A stretch of 64,000 nt of DNA from Bog-473 sp963730395 (GCA_963730395.1 CAVSSK010000018.1:1-64000), one strand, 5' to 3'; shown: positions 8,232 to 17,098, numbered from the stretch's first letter. Notes: generated by a model not told the origin, from the letters alone. Numbers and translations: made by a program.

Positions 8232-8260
8232 ACCAGGTCATTTCCGAGGACTTTCCTGGT
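8232..8260. repeat. Inverted repeat ACCAGG-N17-CCTGGT near the attachment site, island B
   Basis: Counterpart of 38-66, with the arms and most of the centre conserved. The position relative to the tRNA fragment is the same in both islands. Confidence 0.4.
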
Positions 8261-8314
8261 GGCGGGGTTTCGATCCCCTCAGGTTCCCTCACGATCCCTC
8301 TCCTTCCCTCTCGA

Positions 8315-8334
8315 TAAAGACACGTAAAGACACG
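8315..8334 (+). repeat. Arm-type tandem repeat, island B left end
   Basis: Two copies of TAAAGACACG, identical to 18527-18546. It differs from the island A version (TAAGGTCACG) at two positions in every unit, although the flanking CTCTCGA context is shared. Confidence 0.5.
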
Positions 8335-8580
8335 CTCGGACAGGCCACGTGAGGCGCATCGACGGACTGGTACCCAGGTCCGATCGACAGGCTCTCTCCA
8401 TGCGCAGCGGATGGCGCTCGTGTCCTCTTGGCGACGGTCACATTCCTCGGTGAGCGAGCCGACATCACCGGCCCTGACACGGCGGGTGCTGGCTTCCGGC
8501 AGACGACGGAACGGCGATGTTCTGTTCGCCACCAGCCAGTCGACAACGACCAGTCGGATCACGCCCACCAAGTCGCCCGC
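8335..8580 (-). pseudogene. Excisionase/AlpA-like HTH relic, island B
   Basis: One minus-strand frame reads VVVDWLVANRTSPFRRLPEA, then STRRVRAGDVGSLTEECDRRQ. This resembles the end of an excisionase-type HTH (recognition helix, wing with RR.R..DV, then a charged helix). The N-terminal helix and a start codon cannot be found, and the frame runs on through the attachment site. It is homologous to the relic at 141-365. The repetition at the same place in both islands supports an ancestral gene at the element end. Confidence 0.4.
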
Positions 8581-8846
8581 CGGGACCTGGTGCTTGCAAC
8601 TGTGCCCTGCCGGGGAACGGCCCGATCCGGACACCCTCGCGATGGCGCGACCCTGCCCTGGTTCGGCACCATGGAGATAGTCCCGGAGCGAAGGAAGCCC
8701 CGCTTGGTAACCGGCATAGCGCGCACATTCTCAATGCTGCGAGAAGTACTACGTACCCCCGACTAGCCGGCAGCTGGCCTTCGGGGAAATCAACCCCTCA
8801 CCGCCCCCTGAGAGCCGCTGCGCGCATAAGCAGGATCGCTGCTCCA
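8581..8846. other. Non-coding stretch in island B
   Basis: I see no convincing gene, RNA or repeat here. Reading frames that cross it have no recognisable domain and look like noise. Confidence 0.4.
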
Positions 8847-9518
8847 TCACCTTGCAGCGGATCCGTGGGAAGTGAACCCCTTGGTGAAGAGCCAGATGGG
8901 CAGGATCAACTCGAAGAGACCGCCGATGACCAGCGCCAGCATTCCTGCGCCGTGCGTCACGTTGATGAGGTTGAACATGGCCAAAATGCTTCCCAGCAAG
9001 AAGACGGGATAGCCGATGACGCCCAGCATGGAGAGGTTCCTCGGCACGATCCTCGAAGTCAGCAGGGCAGATGAGAGGACGAGGCCTGCAACACCAGATA
9101 CGGCGTAGACCGCAAGCACATACGCATTCCACTGCGCGTGGTTCGTCAGGAAGTAGACGCCCACTGCCACAAGTGTGAGGCACTCCGTCACCCTCAGCGC
9201 CAGGTAGGCCTGCGCTCGAAGTGGTGCCGACGGCATGAGTATCGGCCGCATGGAAGCGCCGTTGACTGCGACGGCGAGGCCGCAGCACGCCAGAAGGAAC
9301 ACGCCGACGATGAGGGCAGTGTGGGCGGTCGCGGTCGAGAAGTACGAGCGGATGAGCGCGTTACCGATCGCGAAAGTGAAGGTGGCAGTGAGGAAGCACA
9401 GTCCGACGAGGACTGAGGTCTTGCTGACGGAAGTCGTGGTTGGCGTCGGAGCGCCCCTGGTCGGCCAAAACGTGGTGGGTGTCTGATGCATCGATCGGTC
9501 CAGTTTCGCTGTCATCAT
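8847..9518 (-). CDS. DUF4386 family membrane protein (223 aa)
   Basis: About six transmembrane helices starting near residue 33 (VLVGLCFLTATFTFAIGNAL). The pattern, with YLALRVTECLTLVAVG in the middle and LPIWLFTKGF at the end, fits DUF4386 proteins, whose function is unknown. It overlaps the upstream hydrolase gene by four bases (ATGA), so the two form an operon. A two-component system is encoded divergently next to the operon and is the likely regulator. Confidence 0.85.
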   Translation of the reverse strand: MMTAKLDRSMHQTPTTFWPTRGAPTPTTTSVSKTSVLVGLCFLTATFTFAIGNALIRSYFSTATAHTALIVGVFLLACCGLAVAVNGASMRPILMPSAPLRAQAYLALRVTECLTLVAVGVYFLTNHAQWNAYVLAVYAVSGVAGLVLSSALLTSRIVPRNLSMLGVIGYPVFLLGSILAMFNLINVTHGAGMLALVIGGLFELILPIWLFTKGFTSHGSAAR

Positions 9519-11662
9519 GGTCTCGCTCCGATGGTAAGGGCCGGCTCCAGGTGCTCCGTCTCCAGTTGCTCCGTCTCGGACAGATCCACCGCCGGAGCGG
9601 CCGTTCCCCGGGCGACGGCCCGCTCAGTCCGGATGTCGAGCACGAGCAGGCTCAGGTTCGAGACGACCGCCGCACCGATGATCGTCGTGATCAGCGCTAT
9701 GAGTCCGCTGGTCGCGTGGAAACCGAGTACGGCTCCGACCAGCGCACCGACGCCAGCGGCTCCTATGCCCTTGGCCCGCATCGTCTTCGGCGTGTCGGAG
9801 CGGACCCAGCCGGCGTAGACACCGAGCCAGATCGGCACCGCGATCGAGACCACCGCCAGCAGCTGGTCGTCGAGCGGGCGGGTCGGCCAGAACCGCAGTA
9901 CCAACAATGCGCCCAGGAACCATCCGCCGAGTCCGAACACGATCGGACCGGCCGAACGGATCCATGCGCCCGTCTTGCGGCCGGTACCGCCTCGGCGGCG
10001 GATCCGGATCGCCAACACCACGAGCCAGATCACTGCCAACAGGGCCAAGCCGACCATAAACGCAAGGAGGTCCTTGGCAATCGCGGTCTGCGCTGTCTGC
10101 GTGGACGATGTGGCGAAGCTGACCACGTTCGGGCTGTAGCGCGACGTGTCGACCTGGCCGGTGGCGTAGAACGTGGTCAGCAACTGTGTGCTGGCGCTCG
10201 GCTCGTAGGACTCGAAGTCGTCCACGTGCCCGAGCCCGGACAAGATGACCTGATGCCCGTTGGAAAGGTGCGGCAACAGCTCCTTCGTGGCGTTCTGGGC
10301 CGGTGTCTCGAAGTCGAGCGTCCCGCCGATGAGCAGCGTCGGGACGCTCGAGTTCTGCACGCTGGTGTACTGGTTCTCGCCCGGGTTGGCCGGCCAGGCG
10401 TGCACAAGGCCTCCTGCCCCCCACAAGAAGTCCCCGAGGGGATTGCCGATGATCGAGCCACGGTTCGCGCCGGAGCTGAAGTAGCGCTCGACGGGCTGCG
10501 CGTCGGCCATCCCGATGCTGGCAAACTCGCCCCAGGTGAACGACGTGGGGAGGGTGAGATTCGCCATCGTCGATAGCAGCCACAGGCCGCTTGAATCGCC
10601 CTGCGCGGCGGAGATCCACGAGTCGAGGGTCATCGGCCCGGACAGTGGCGAATCCACCGAGGTCGCCTCGGTGAGCCCGAGGAACGTCCCGACCAGGGCG
10701 TTGCCCGGCTTGATCGGCAGGGAGTACCAACTGCTCGGCATGTGCGCCGCCGTGTGCTGCATGCTCGCGGCGAGGTTTTTGGTGCGGGCGCGGCAGGCAG
10801 GCTGCTTCGCGCACAGCGCCGAGTAACGCTCGATCCCCTGATCGATCTCGGCTCCGCTGTAAATGAAGTTCCCGGGCGGGTTGACCCCGACCATCACCGA
10901 GCGGTCGACACTGTTCGGGTACCGCCACTGGTAGATCATCGCCAGACGGGTCCCGGCGCTCTCGCTGAGCAAGTCGATGCGCTGGTAGCCGAGCGCGACG
11001 CGAGCGGCTTCGATGTCGTCGGCCTGCTCCGCCAACGTGTAGCCGGCGAGGTCGACGCCGCTTCGCTCAAGCCGCTTCGCGCACGAGGCGAAGGCACCTG
11101 AGTACGCAGTCAGCGACGCTTTGGTGAGGTAGTTTGAGTTCTCGAGCGCCGCCGTCACCTCGGGACAGTTCAGCACCGAAGAACCGTCGACGCCGCGGTA
11201 GCCGACCATCACGACATCGTGCTGAGCGGCCAGGCGGTTCGCCTGGGGGAACGTCATGTTGGTCTCGCCCGGGCCGCCGCTGAGATGGAAGATTGGTGCC
11301 AACGGGTGAGATGAGCGAGCCAGGATCCGGGTTACCGGAAGCGCGATCAGGCGCGACCGGGGGTCGGCCCGGTTCTCCCGCACGACCAACGTGCCGCAGG
11401 ATGCGCGTATCGCACCCTTCTCGGCCGCATAAGTGCACGGGTGCATGGTCAGCTGGCCGGCGTGCGCCCCCTGCGGGACCGAGACCGCGGCGTCGCCGGG
11501 TGCGAACCCGATGTACGTCAGACCGAACAACATCACCCCGATGACCACCAGGGCAACGATCCGGGCCCAGGTGAATGCCCGTGGTCTTTGCGGCGGCGGT
11601 CTTGGTTGGTCGACTGCCACGGTCTTGCCGTCGCGCTTGGTCGGATTGATTTCCTGGATCAT
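9515..11662 (-). CDS. Membrane-anchored alpha/beta hydrolase (about 715 aa)
   Basis: An N-terminal membrane anchor (about residues 30-50) precedes an alpha/beta-hydrolase domain with proline-iminopeptidase/TAP-like features. The nucleophile elbow is SESAGT (a GxSxG variant with Ser replacing the first Gly), the acid is in LLIGGTLDFETP and the His in GLGHVDDFE. The last 170 residues hold four to five helices. The ATG at 11662 is chosen because AAAGGAAG lies just upstream of it; the longer frame from 11695 lacks such a site. It is coupled to the DUF4386 gene. Peptidase or esterase activity outside the membrane is likely; the substrate is unknown. Confidence 0.8.
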   Translation of the reverse strand: MIQEINPTKRDGKTVAVDQPRPPPQRPRAFTWARIVALVVIGVMLFGLTYIGFAPGDAAVSVPQGAHAGQLTMHPCTYAAEKGAIRASCGTLVVRENRADPRSRLIALPVTRILARSSHPLAPIFHLSGGPGETNMTFPQANRLAAQHDVVMVGYRGVDGSSVLNCPEVTAALENSNYLTKASLTAYSGAFASCAKRLERSGVDLAGYTLAEQADDIEAARVALGYQRIDLLSESAGTRLAMIYQWRYPNSVDRSVMVGVNPPGNFIYSGAEIDQGIERYSALCAKQPACRARTKNLAASMQHTAAHMPSSWYSLPIKPGNALVGTFLGLTEATSVDSPLSGPMTLDSWISAAQGDSSGLWLLSTMANLTLPTSFTWGEFASIGMADAQPVERYFSSGANRGSIIGNPLGDFLWGAGGLVHAWPANPGENQYTSVQNSSVPTLLIGGTLDFETPAQNATKELLPHLSNGHQVILSGLGHVDDFESYEPSASTQLLTTFYATGQVDTSRYSPNVVSFATSSTQTAQTAIAKDLLAFMVGLALLAVIWLVVLAIRIRRRGGTGRKTGAWIRSAGPIVFGLGGWFLGALLVLRFWPTRPLDDQLLAVVSIAVPIWLGVYAGWVRSDTPKTMRAKGIGAAGVGALVGAVLGFHATSGLIALITTIIGAAVVSNLSLLVLDIRTERAVARGTAAPAVDLSETEQLETEHLEPALTIGARP

Positions 11663-11751
11663 CGTTCTTCCTTTCGTCGACCCTCGTTGTGCCATATGTC
11701 GAACCTAAGGTGCGATGGCGAGATCGGCATCGTCGGGAGGCTGTGTTGGCG

Positions 11752-11792
11752 CTCCTACCATCTGACGATTGCGACTCCTACGTAGGTAGGAG
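11752..11792. promoter_or_regulatory. Candidate response-regulator operator
   Basis: CTCCTA-CGTAGG-TAGGAG (11775-11792) is an 18-bp inverted repeat, and another CTCCTAC lies 23 bp upstream (11752). The sites lie between the divergent hydrolase operon and the kinase/regulator operon, 34 bp before the kinase start. They are probable binding sites for the LuxR-type regulator at 12989-13633. Confidence 0.45.
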
Positions 11793-11825
11793 GCGGGAAC
11801 GGAGGGAGGGGAGTACGTTCAGCGG

Positions 11826-12992
11826 GTGAGCCGAATCGAACATCTCGTCCGCACGTACTGGTTCGACCTGCTGATCGCGCTGGTGGCAATCGTGGCGATG
11901 CTCGACGTAGTGCTCGGACGCGGTTCGTCCGGAGCTCCGACAACGACGCTGTGGTTCTGCCTTCCCGCGCTCGCGATCCTGGTGCTTCCCCTGTTCGCGC
12001 GGCGACGATTTCCGTTTGCCGGACCGGCGGGGTACTGGCTTTTGGCCGCGGGAATCTCTTTCGTCGACCCGCTGTTGATCCCGTATCCCAACTCCCTCTT
12101 CCTGATCGGGCTGGTGGCTGCATTCCTGCTCGGGAACCTTCGGGACCTCCGACGGGCCGGCCTCGGACTGGCGATCGTGGTCGGCGCTTCGGCGACCCTC
12201 GTCTACAACATCCCCGGAGTCTCGGTCGACCAGATCGTCTTCATTCCCGTCGACTTCGCCGTCGCCTGGATTGCAGGCCTTGCCGTCCGCGCCCGGGTCG
12301 AGCAGGCCGAGGTGGCGGAGTCACATGCGACCCAGGCCGAGCAGGAGCGGGATGCAGCTGCGCGCGTCGCCGTGGCCGAGGAGCGGGCGCGGATCGCGCG
12401 CGAGCTGCATGACATCGTCGCGCACGCCGTCAGCGTGATGGTGCTGCAAGTCGGCGCTGTCAGGCACAGGCTCCCCGACACGATGGCCGAGGATCGCGCT
12501 GCCCTCAGGAGTGTCGAGCAGGCCGGACGCGGCGCACTGGCGGAGATGCGCCGTCTGCTCAGTGTGATGCGCCGTGACGGCGACGGCGTCGAGCTCGCAC
12601 CTCAGCCCGGCCTTGACGGCCTCGACTCGTTGATCAAGGAGATCGGCCGCGCCGGGCTCCCCGTCGAGCTGCACCTCGACGGGGAGCGTTTTCCACTCCC
12701 GCCAGGGATTGACCTCTCTGCGTATCGGATCGTTCAGGAGGGTCTCACCAACGCGCTCAAACACGCTCGCGCCAGCCATGCGGAGGTCACCGTCCGGTAT
12801 AGGCCCGACGAGGTAGGGATCGAGGTGCGCGACGATGGCACCGGCGCGACGCCGAGCGACGGCTACGGCCACGGACTGATCGGCATCCGCGAACGCGTCA
12901 GACTCTACGGCGGCGAGATGACCGCAGGCACGACAAACGGCGGCGGCTTCACGCTCAGCACCCGCCTCCCACTCGCCTCAGACCGGCCATGA
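11826..12992 (+). CDS. Sensor histidine kinase, NarL/DesK family (388 aa)
   Basis: The N-terminal half has four to five helices (about residues 14-150) with little outside the membrane, suggesting it senses membrane or envelope state. A coiled linker leads to a HisKA_3 domain with phospho-acceptor His195 in ELHDIVAHAVSV. A HATPase_c domain follows, with the N-box around IVQEGLTNALKHA and the glycine box DDGTGATPSDGYGHGLIGI. The GTG start follows a GGAGGGAGGGGAG ribosome-binding region. The gene overlaps the response-regulator gene by four bases. It probably controls the divergent hydrolase/DUF4386 operon. Confidence 0.93.
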   Translation: MSRIEHLVRTYWFDLLIALVAIVAMLDVVLGRGSSGAPTTTLWFCLPALAILVLPLFARRRFPFAGPAGYWLLAAGISFVDPLLIPYPNSLFLIGLVAAFLLGNLRDLRRAGLGLAIVVGASATLVYNIPGVSVDQIVFIPVDFAVAWIAGLAVRARVEQAEVAESHATQAEQERDAAARVAVAEERARIARELHDIVAHAVSVMVLQVGAVRHRLPDTMAEDRAALRSVEQAGRGALAEMRRLLSVMRRDGDGVELAPQPGLDGLDSLIKEIGRAGLPVELHLDGERFPLPPGIDLSAYRIVQEGLTNALKHARASHAEVTVRYRPDEVGIEVRDDGTGATPSDGYGHGLIGIRERVRLYGGEMTAGTTNGGGFTLSTRLPLASDRP

Positions 12993-13633
12993 CGATCCGA
13001 GTCCTCATCGCCGACGACCAGTCCATGGTCCGCGCCGGCTTCCGAATGTTGCTCTCCGGCGAACAAGACATGGAAGTCGTCGCCGAAGCAAGCAACGGAC
13101 TCGAAGCGGTGGCCATGGCCGCGCGATTTGACCCGACCGTGATCCTGATGGACATCCGCATGCCAGAGCTCGACGGGCTCCAGGCCACCCGCCGGATCCT
13201 CGCCGCCGACAACACGGCGCGGATCCTGATCCTCACCACCTTCGGACTCGAAGAATACGTCTACGAAGCCCTAAGCGCCGGCGCGAGCGGATTCGTGCTC
13301 AAAGACGATCCCCCCGAACAGCTGATCGAGGCGGTCCGCACCGTCGCCGCTGGAGACGCGCTCCTCTCACCCGCAATCACCAAACAAGTGATCAAGAAAT
13401 TCACAAGCATCCCTCGCCACGAGCCGCCGAAAGAACTTGACGGGCTCACCTCACGCGAGCAAGACATCCTCCGGCTCATTGCCCAGGGCCTATCGAACGC
13501 AGAGATCGGCGCGGAGCTCTACATCAGCGAGACGACCGTCAAGACCCACGTCACGCACGTCCTCCAGAAACTCGGCCTCCGCGACCGCGTCCAAGTCGTC
13601 GTGCTCGCATACCAGACCGGGTTCGTAACGTGA
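12989..13633 (+). CDS. LuxR/NarL-type response regulator (214 aa)
   Basis: The receiver domain has acidic residues D9/D10 and phospho-acceptor Asp55 in VILMDIRMPELDG. The C-terminal LuxR HTH is at about 150-210 (LTSREQDILRLIAQGLSNAEI, then TVKTHVTHVLQKLGLRDR). It is translationally coupled to the kinase gene and is its cognate regulator. It ends five bases before a 243-bp direct repeat, so downstream context has been altered by insertion. The CTCCTA/TAGGAG palindrome upstream of the kinase is a plausible target. Confidence 0.95.
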   Translation: MTIRVLIADDQSMVRAGFRMLLSGEQDMEVVAEASNGLEAVAMAARFDPTVILMDIRMPELDGLQATRRILAADNTARILILTTFGLEEYVYEALSAGASGFVLKDDPPEQLIEAVRTVAAGDALLSPAITKQVIKKFTSIPRHEPPKELDGLTSREQDILRLIAQGLSNAEIGAELYISETTVKTHVTHVLQKLGLRDRVQVVVLAYQTGFVT

Positions 13634-13637
13634 GCCA

Positions 13638-13880
13638 TGCCCACCTAAGCCTCACAGGGAGCCGCAAGTGCGAATGCCGCCGTTCCGTCGATCCCGCGCC
13701 GCAAGACCATCTCTGAGTCGCCTCCGCGCGTCTCCGGAGGGGCCGTTGTGAACGCGGAAAACCGCAAAGTGGGGATTCGGGTGGATGCGCAAGCGGCTCC
13801 GCCGGATGCGGGATGCGTCCCCGGGCCGGCAATGAGCCTTGGTCCCATACCTTGACCTTCGACCAGTTGAGTCCATCTAG
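13638..13880. repeat. 243-bp direct repeat flanking the IS630 remnant, copy 1
   Basis: Nearly identical to 14824-15065, including GCGGAAAACCGC and CATACCTTGACCTTCGACC. Both copies end in CCATCTAG. In this copy the transposase stop codon lies within the terminal CTAG. The minus strand is open across each copy but the predicted peptide has no recognisable domain. Confidence 0.85.
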
Positions 13881-14826
13881 TGACCTGAGTCAGAGATCCG
13901 CTGGCAGTACCCAGCCAGGGTGTCGAGGATCTCATCGGCGCTCTTGTGCCAGACGAAGGGCTTGGGTTCCTCGTTCCAGTCGATCGATCCAGGTGCTGAT
14001 CGCGGCGTCGAGCTCCTTGGTCGATCGATGGGTGCCACGCCGGAGCCACTTGTTGGTCAGTTCGGCGAACCAGCGCTCGACGAGGTTCATCCAGGAGCTG
14101 TAGGTGGGCGTGAAGTGAAGGTGGAAGCGGGGGTGGCGGAGGAGCCAGCGGTGGATCTCGGGCGTCTTGTGGGTCGAGACGTTGTCGACGACGAGGTGAA
14201 CGTCGAGGTCCTCGGGCACGCTCCGGTTGATGAGGTTCAAGAAGCGACGGAACTCCTCGGCCCGGTGGCGTTCGGTCATGTCGGCGATCACGTGCCCGGA
14301 GGCCACGTCGAGGGCGGCGTAGAGGTTGGTCGTGCCGTGGCGGACGTAGTCGTGGGTGCGCCGCTCGGGGAGCCCGGGCGCAGCGGCAGCATCGGCGCCG
14401 TCCGATCGAGTGCCTGGATCTGGGACTTCTCATCGACGCAGAGCACGAGCGCCGCTTCGGGCGGGTTGAGGTAGAGCCCCACGATATCCCGCACCTTCTC
14501 GACGAACAGCGGGTCGGGGGAGAGCTTGAAGGACTCGACCAGGTGCGGCTTGAGGCCGAAGGCCCGCCAGATGCGAGACTCACCGCCGACTGGCTCATGC
14601 CGGTGGCCTTAGCCATCGAGCGCGTCGACCAGTGGGTGGCGTCGCCCGGCGTCTCTTCGAGGGTCTTCACGATAAGCGCCTCGACGTCGTCGTCGGAGAT
14701 CGTGCGTGGCGTGCCTGGACGGGGCTCGTCGTGGAACCCATCGAGTCGCTCGCTCCACAAAGCGCGAGCGCCACTTGCGCGTCGTGCTGTGAGCGATCCC
14801 GAGCTCTTGTGCCACAACGGTGTTGC
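13877..14826 (-). pseudogene. IS630-family transposase, truncated and frameshifted
   Basis: Pieces in different frames join into an IS630 transposase. The HTH part is GNTVVAQELGIAHSTTRKW. The first catalytic Asp is in LVLCVDEKSQIQA, the second in HLVVDNVSTHK and the Glu in TPTYSSWMNLVERWF. The C-terminal WHKSADEILDTLAGYC segment ends at a TAG inside the left repeat. At least four frameshifts are needed (near 14750, 14580, 14370 and 13975). The first 30-40 residues are missing where the right repeat begins. It cannot produce a working enzyme. Confidence 0.85.
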
Positions 14827-15065
14827 CCACCTAAGCCTCACAGGGAGCCGCAAGTGCGAATGCCGCCATTCCGTCGATCCCGCGCGCAAGACCATCTCTG
14901 AGTCGCCTCCGCGCGTCTCCGGAGGGACCGTTGTGAACGCGGAAAACCGCAAAGTGGGGATTCGGGTGGATGCGCAAGCGGCTCCGCCGGATGCGGGATG
15001 CGTCCCCGGGCCGGCAATGAGCCTTGGTCCCATACCTTGACCTTCGACCAGTTGAGTCCATCTAG
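14824..15065. repeat. 243-bp direct repeat flanking the IS630 remnant, copy 2
   Basis: Differs from copy 1 by a few substitutions and a small deletion. It interrupts the 5' end of the transposase gene. Direct rather than inverted flanking repeats are unusual for an insertion sequence and suggest a duplicated target segment or a composite event. Confidence 0.85.
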
Positions 15066-15268
15066 GCGGAGATGCCGAGGCCGCCTGCCGCAACTGGCGG
15101 ATGAAACGAATCGCCTCGATGGAGACTGTCCCGGTTCGCCGGCCCGGTGTGCACGTTTCGTCGTTTCCAGAGTGCCCTGATCGGCCGGGTAAATGCCACC
15201 CTCCTGGGGCCGGGCTTCCCCTAGGTGCTAACTGTCGCGAGCACTCCGTCGCTTCGTCCTGGCCCCCG
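15066..15268. other. Non-coding stretch after the IS630 region
   Basis: No supported gene. A short minus-strand frame reading IEAIRFIRQLRQAAS at its left end may be a fragment of another mobile-element gene, but it is too short to assign. Confidence 0.35.
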
Positions 15269-15295
15269 TTGACAGTTGCCCTCTTTCGATATAGA
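15269..15295 (+). promoter_or_regulatory. Promoter of the three-gene cassette, probably leaderless
   Basis: TTGACA (15269-15274) is followed 15 bp later by TATAGA (15290-15295); TAGAAA gives 17 bp. The ATG at 15303 lies only seven bases after the -10 element, so transcription would begin at or near the start codon. Leaderless messages are common in Actinobacteria. Confidence 0.5.
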
Positions 15296-15302
15296 AAGAT
15301 AC

Positions 15303-15710
15303 ATGAACGAAACGCTGCATGAGGCCCTCGGAGCTGGGCCCCCGGCAGGCGTGGAGCAGGTGACTCTGTTTGTTCCGAGCGTCGATCGTCACGGAGAACC
15401 GATCGATCAGGCTTACTGGACTGAACAGGCACTCGCGACCTTCGGGAACCTGTTCCGAGGGGCAACGGCCTTCCCACCCGGGCGGGGGGTCTGGCGCGAT
15501 GATCAGCGTGGCGGCGAGCTGGTGTACGACGACACCCAGATGGTGACGTCGTACGTGACCGGTGAGGCTCTTGGCGACCACGAGGTTCTGAAACGCCTGC
15601 GGGCGTTCTTGTGTCGAATGGGACGAGAGGCAGATCAAGGTGAGGTCGGCATCGTCATCGACGGCACCTATTTCGGGATCATCGACTACGACGACGAAGG
15701 TGACGCATGA
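15303..15710 (+). CDS. Uncharacterised 135-aa protein, first gene of a three-gene cassette
   Basis: I do not recognise a named domain. Visible features are a strand-like start QVTLFVPSVD, a conserved-looking centre FRGATAFPPGRGVWRDDQRGG and a C-terminal QGEVGIVIDGTYFGIIDY. It is soluble, acidic and without signal peptide. The ATG at 15303 is preferred to an upstream TTG because the promoter -10 element ends seven bases before it. The stop overlaps the next gene by four bases (ATGA). Tight coupling with an HTH protein and a nuclease-like protein inside a genomic island suggests a defence or toxin-antitoxin role, without direct evidence. Confidence 0.7.
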   Translation: MNETLHEALGAGPPAGVEQVTLFVPSVDRHGEPIDQAYWTEQALATFGNLFRGATAFPPGRGVWRDDQRGGELVYDDTQMVTSYVTGEALGDHEVLKRLRAFLCRMGREADQGEVGIVIDGTYFGIIDYDDEGDA

Positions 15711-16471
15711 AGAAGGAAGACAAATCGAGGATCGCTGAAGCCCTTGGCGCATCGCGAGTCGTCGAAGTTGGACCCAAGACGATTGGGGGTCCCCTCGATC
15801 TGCTCGCACTGCGTGAGGAGTTCAACCAGCGTCTACGTTCGAGCGGTGGGCGGCCTACGGATCCCGCTTGGACGGTCACCCGACTCGTGCCATTCAAGGA
15901 GGACAACTGGACACGACTCCAGGACCTTGCCAGCGAGATCGGCGTGTCCGGCCGTCGCGTAGGTCCGGCACAGGTGGCAGCGCTACTTATCGAGAGCAGC
16001 CTCGAGGAGCTGGAGGAGGGGCAGTGGCAAGAAGCACTTGAGGCTTCACGCTCTGCCCCTCTGCGCTCTCAGCCTGAAGCCGCCGAAGCAGCACAGGTCA
16101 CTTATAACCAGTTCGATGACTGGGTCCAGCGCGGGTGGATCGTTCCCGCTGGACGTCGAGGACACGAGCGCTCATACGGCGCGGATGAGATTGTTCGAGC
16201 CCATTGGCTTCATTCGATTTACCCGATGACAACGGACATCGAGGCGATAGCCACCGAGGTACGAAGTTGTGATCTATCGGCTCGGTACCTCGTGGTCACC
16301 GATGCGGAGAACGTCTCGACGGTCCCTACCCGGTCTCATCTCTATCGGCTCCTCGAAGCACCCGGTAGTCATCTCGTGATCGACCAACTCCCCGAACGTC
16401 GCAAGCTGCTCGGTTTGCCGCCATTCCCGGGTGATCCCAATGAAGAACTCCGGGTTCGACGGGCTGTTTGA
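15707..16471 (+). CDS. Uncharacterised protein with MerR-like HTH, second gene of the cassette (254 aa)
   Basis: Residues about 55-105 (VPFKEDNWTRLQDLASEIGVSGRRV, shown in part, then VGPAQVAALLIESSLEEL) look like an alpha-helical antitoxin-type domain. Residues about 125-170 (VTYNQFDDWVQRGWIVPAG, then RSYGADEIVRAHWL) have the pattern of a MerR-type winged helix. The C-terminal part, with YLVVTDAENVSTVPT, is unassigned. A DNA-binding, perhaps autoregulatory or targeting, role is inferred. It overlaps the first gene by four bases and the third by 32-41 bases, so the three proteins are probably made in fixed proportion. Confidence 0.7.
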   Translation: MKKEDKSRIAEALGASRVVEVGPKTIGGPLDLLALREEFNQRLRSSGGRPTDPAWTVTRLVPFKEDNWTRLQDLASEIGVSGRRVGPAQVAALLIESSLEELEEGQWQEALEASRSAPLRSQPEAAEAAQVTYNQFDDWVQRGWIVPAGRRGHERSYGADEIVRAHWLHSIYPMTTDIEAIATEVRSCDLSARYLVVTDAENVSTVPTRSHLYRLLEAPGSHLVIDQLPERRKLLGLPPFPGDPNEELRVRRAV

Positions 16472-17093
16472 GGTCCCCGTTGGGGCCGGGCGGGAGCCGT
16501 TTGAGGAGCCCGATCTCCGCGGGCGCGCGAACTTCCAGTCGCGTGCACCTCGGTCAGGAGCCGACTTCAAGGCCATGGCGATAGCCCGGCTGAAAGAGGC
16601 CGGGGCCATAATCGAAAAGGTCAATTTCCGGATCGAGGGGTTTCCTGTCGATGCCCAAGTATCCGGAAGCAACGGTCGGCCGTTTCTCGTCCTGGCTCGG
16701 GGAACACCCGACGAACAGGATCGGGGTGCACTTCGTCGCACGGACACGGTCGAGAAGGCTGGCTTCATGGCGATGCAGCTTGCTCGACGCCAAGCTCTTC
16801 CGATCATTCTCATCACGTCGGATCTTCCGAAACGGTCAACAAGAGCGGGCCACTACCTTGCGGCGCTCTCTGACGATCTCTGGGACGTGGTGTCCTATCG
16901 TGCCGACCTCAAAGGATTCCAACGATTGCGGGTTCACTTCACGGCGCCGATCGAGAAAGTGCCGCCGGCCGCCCCCTGGAGGGCTCCCGAAAAGTTCAGT
17001 TCACCAATGTTGTTGAACGAAATAAGCGACGTCGACGCCCGCACGCACTCCAGCCCACATCGCCCGATCCTCGGCGACTTCGGCTACGAGTAG
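16440..17093 (+). CDS. Possible PD-(D/E)XK-like protein, third gene of the cassette (217 aa)
   Basis: A helix (ADFKAMAIARLKEAG, about residues 39-53) is followed by strand-turn-strand FRIEGFPVDAQVSG, strand FLVLARGT, then ALRRTDTVEKAGFMAMQLAR and strand LPIILITSDLP. The order resembles restriction-endonuclease-like folds that carry an RTDT..KA element. The place where E-x-K is expected reads A-R-G, so catalysis is doubtful unless residues have migrated. The ATG at 16440 was preferred to a GTG nine bases upstream. It overlaps the second gene. Assignment is tentative. Confidence 0.55.
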   Translation: MKNSGFDGLFEVPVGAGREPFEEPDLRGRANFQSRAPRSGADFKAMAIARLKEAGAIIEKVNFRIEGFPVDAQVSGSNGRPFLVLARGTPDEQDRGALRRTDTVEKAGFMAMQLARRQALPIILITSDLPKRSTRAGHYLAALSDDLWDVVSYRADLKGFQRLRVHFTAPIEKVPPAAPWRAPEKFSSPMLLNEISDVDARTHSSPHRPILGDFGYE

Positions 17094-17098
17094 TCACT

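Noticed and set aside
13645..15477. One long minus-strand gene across the IS630 region
   Set aside because: The frame strings together two copies of the 243-bp repeat and pieces of the transposase in the wrong frame; homology requires several frame changes.
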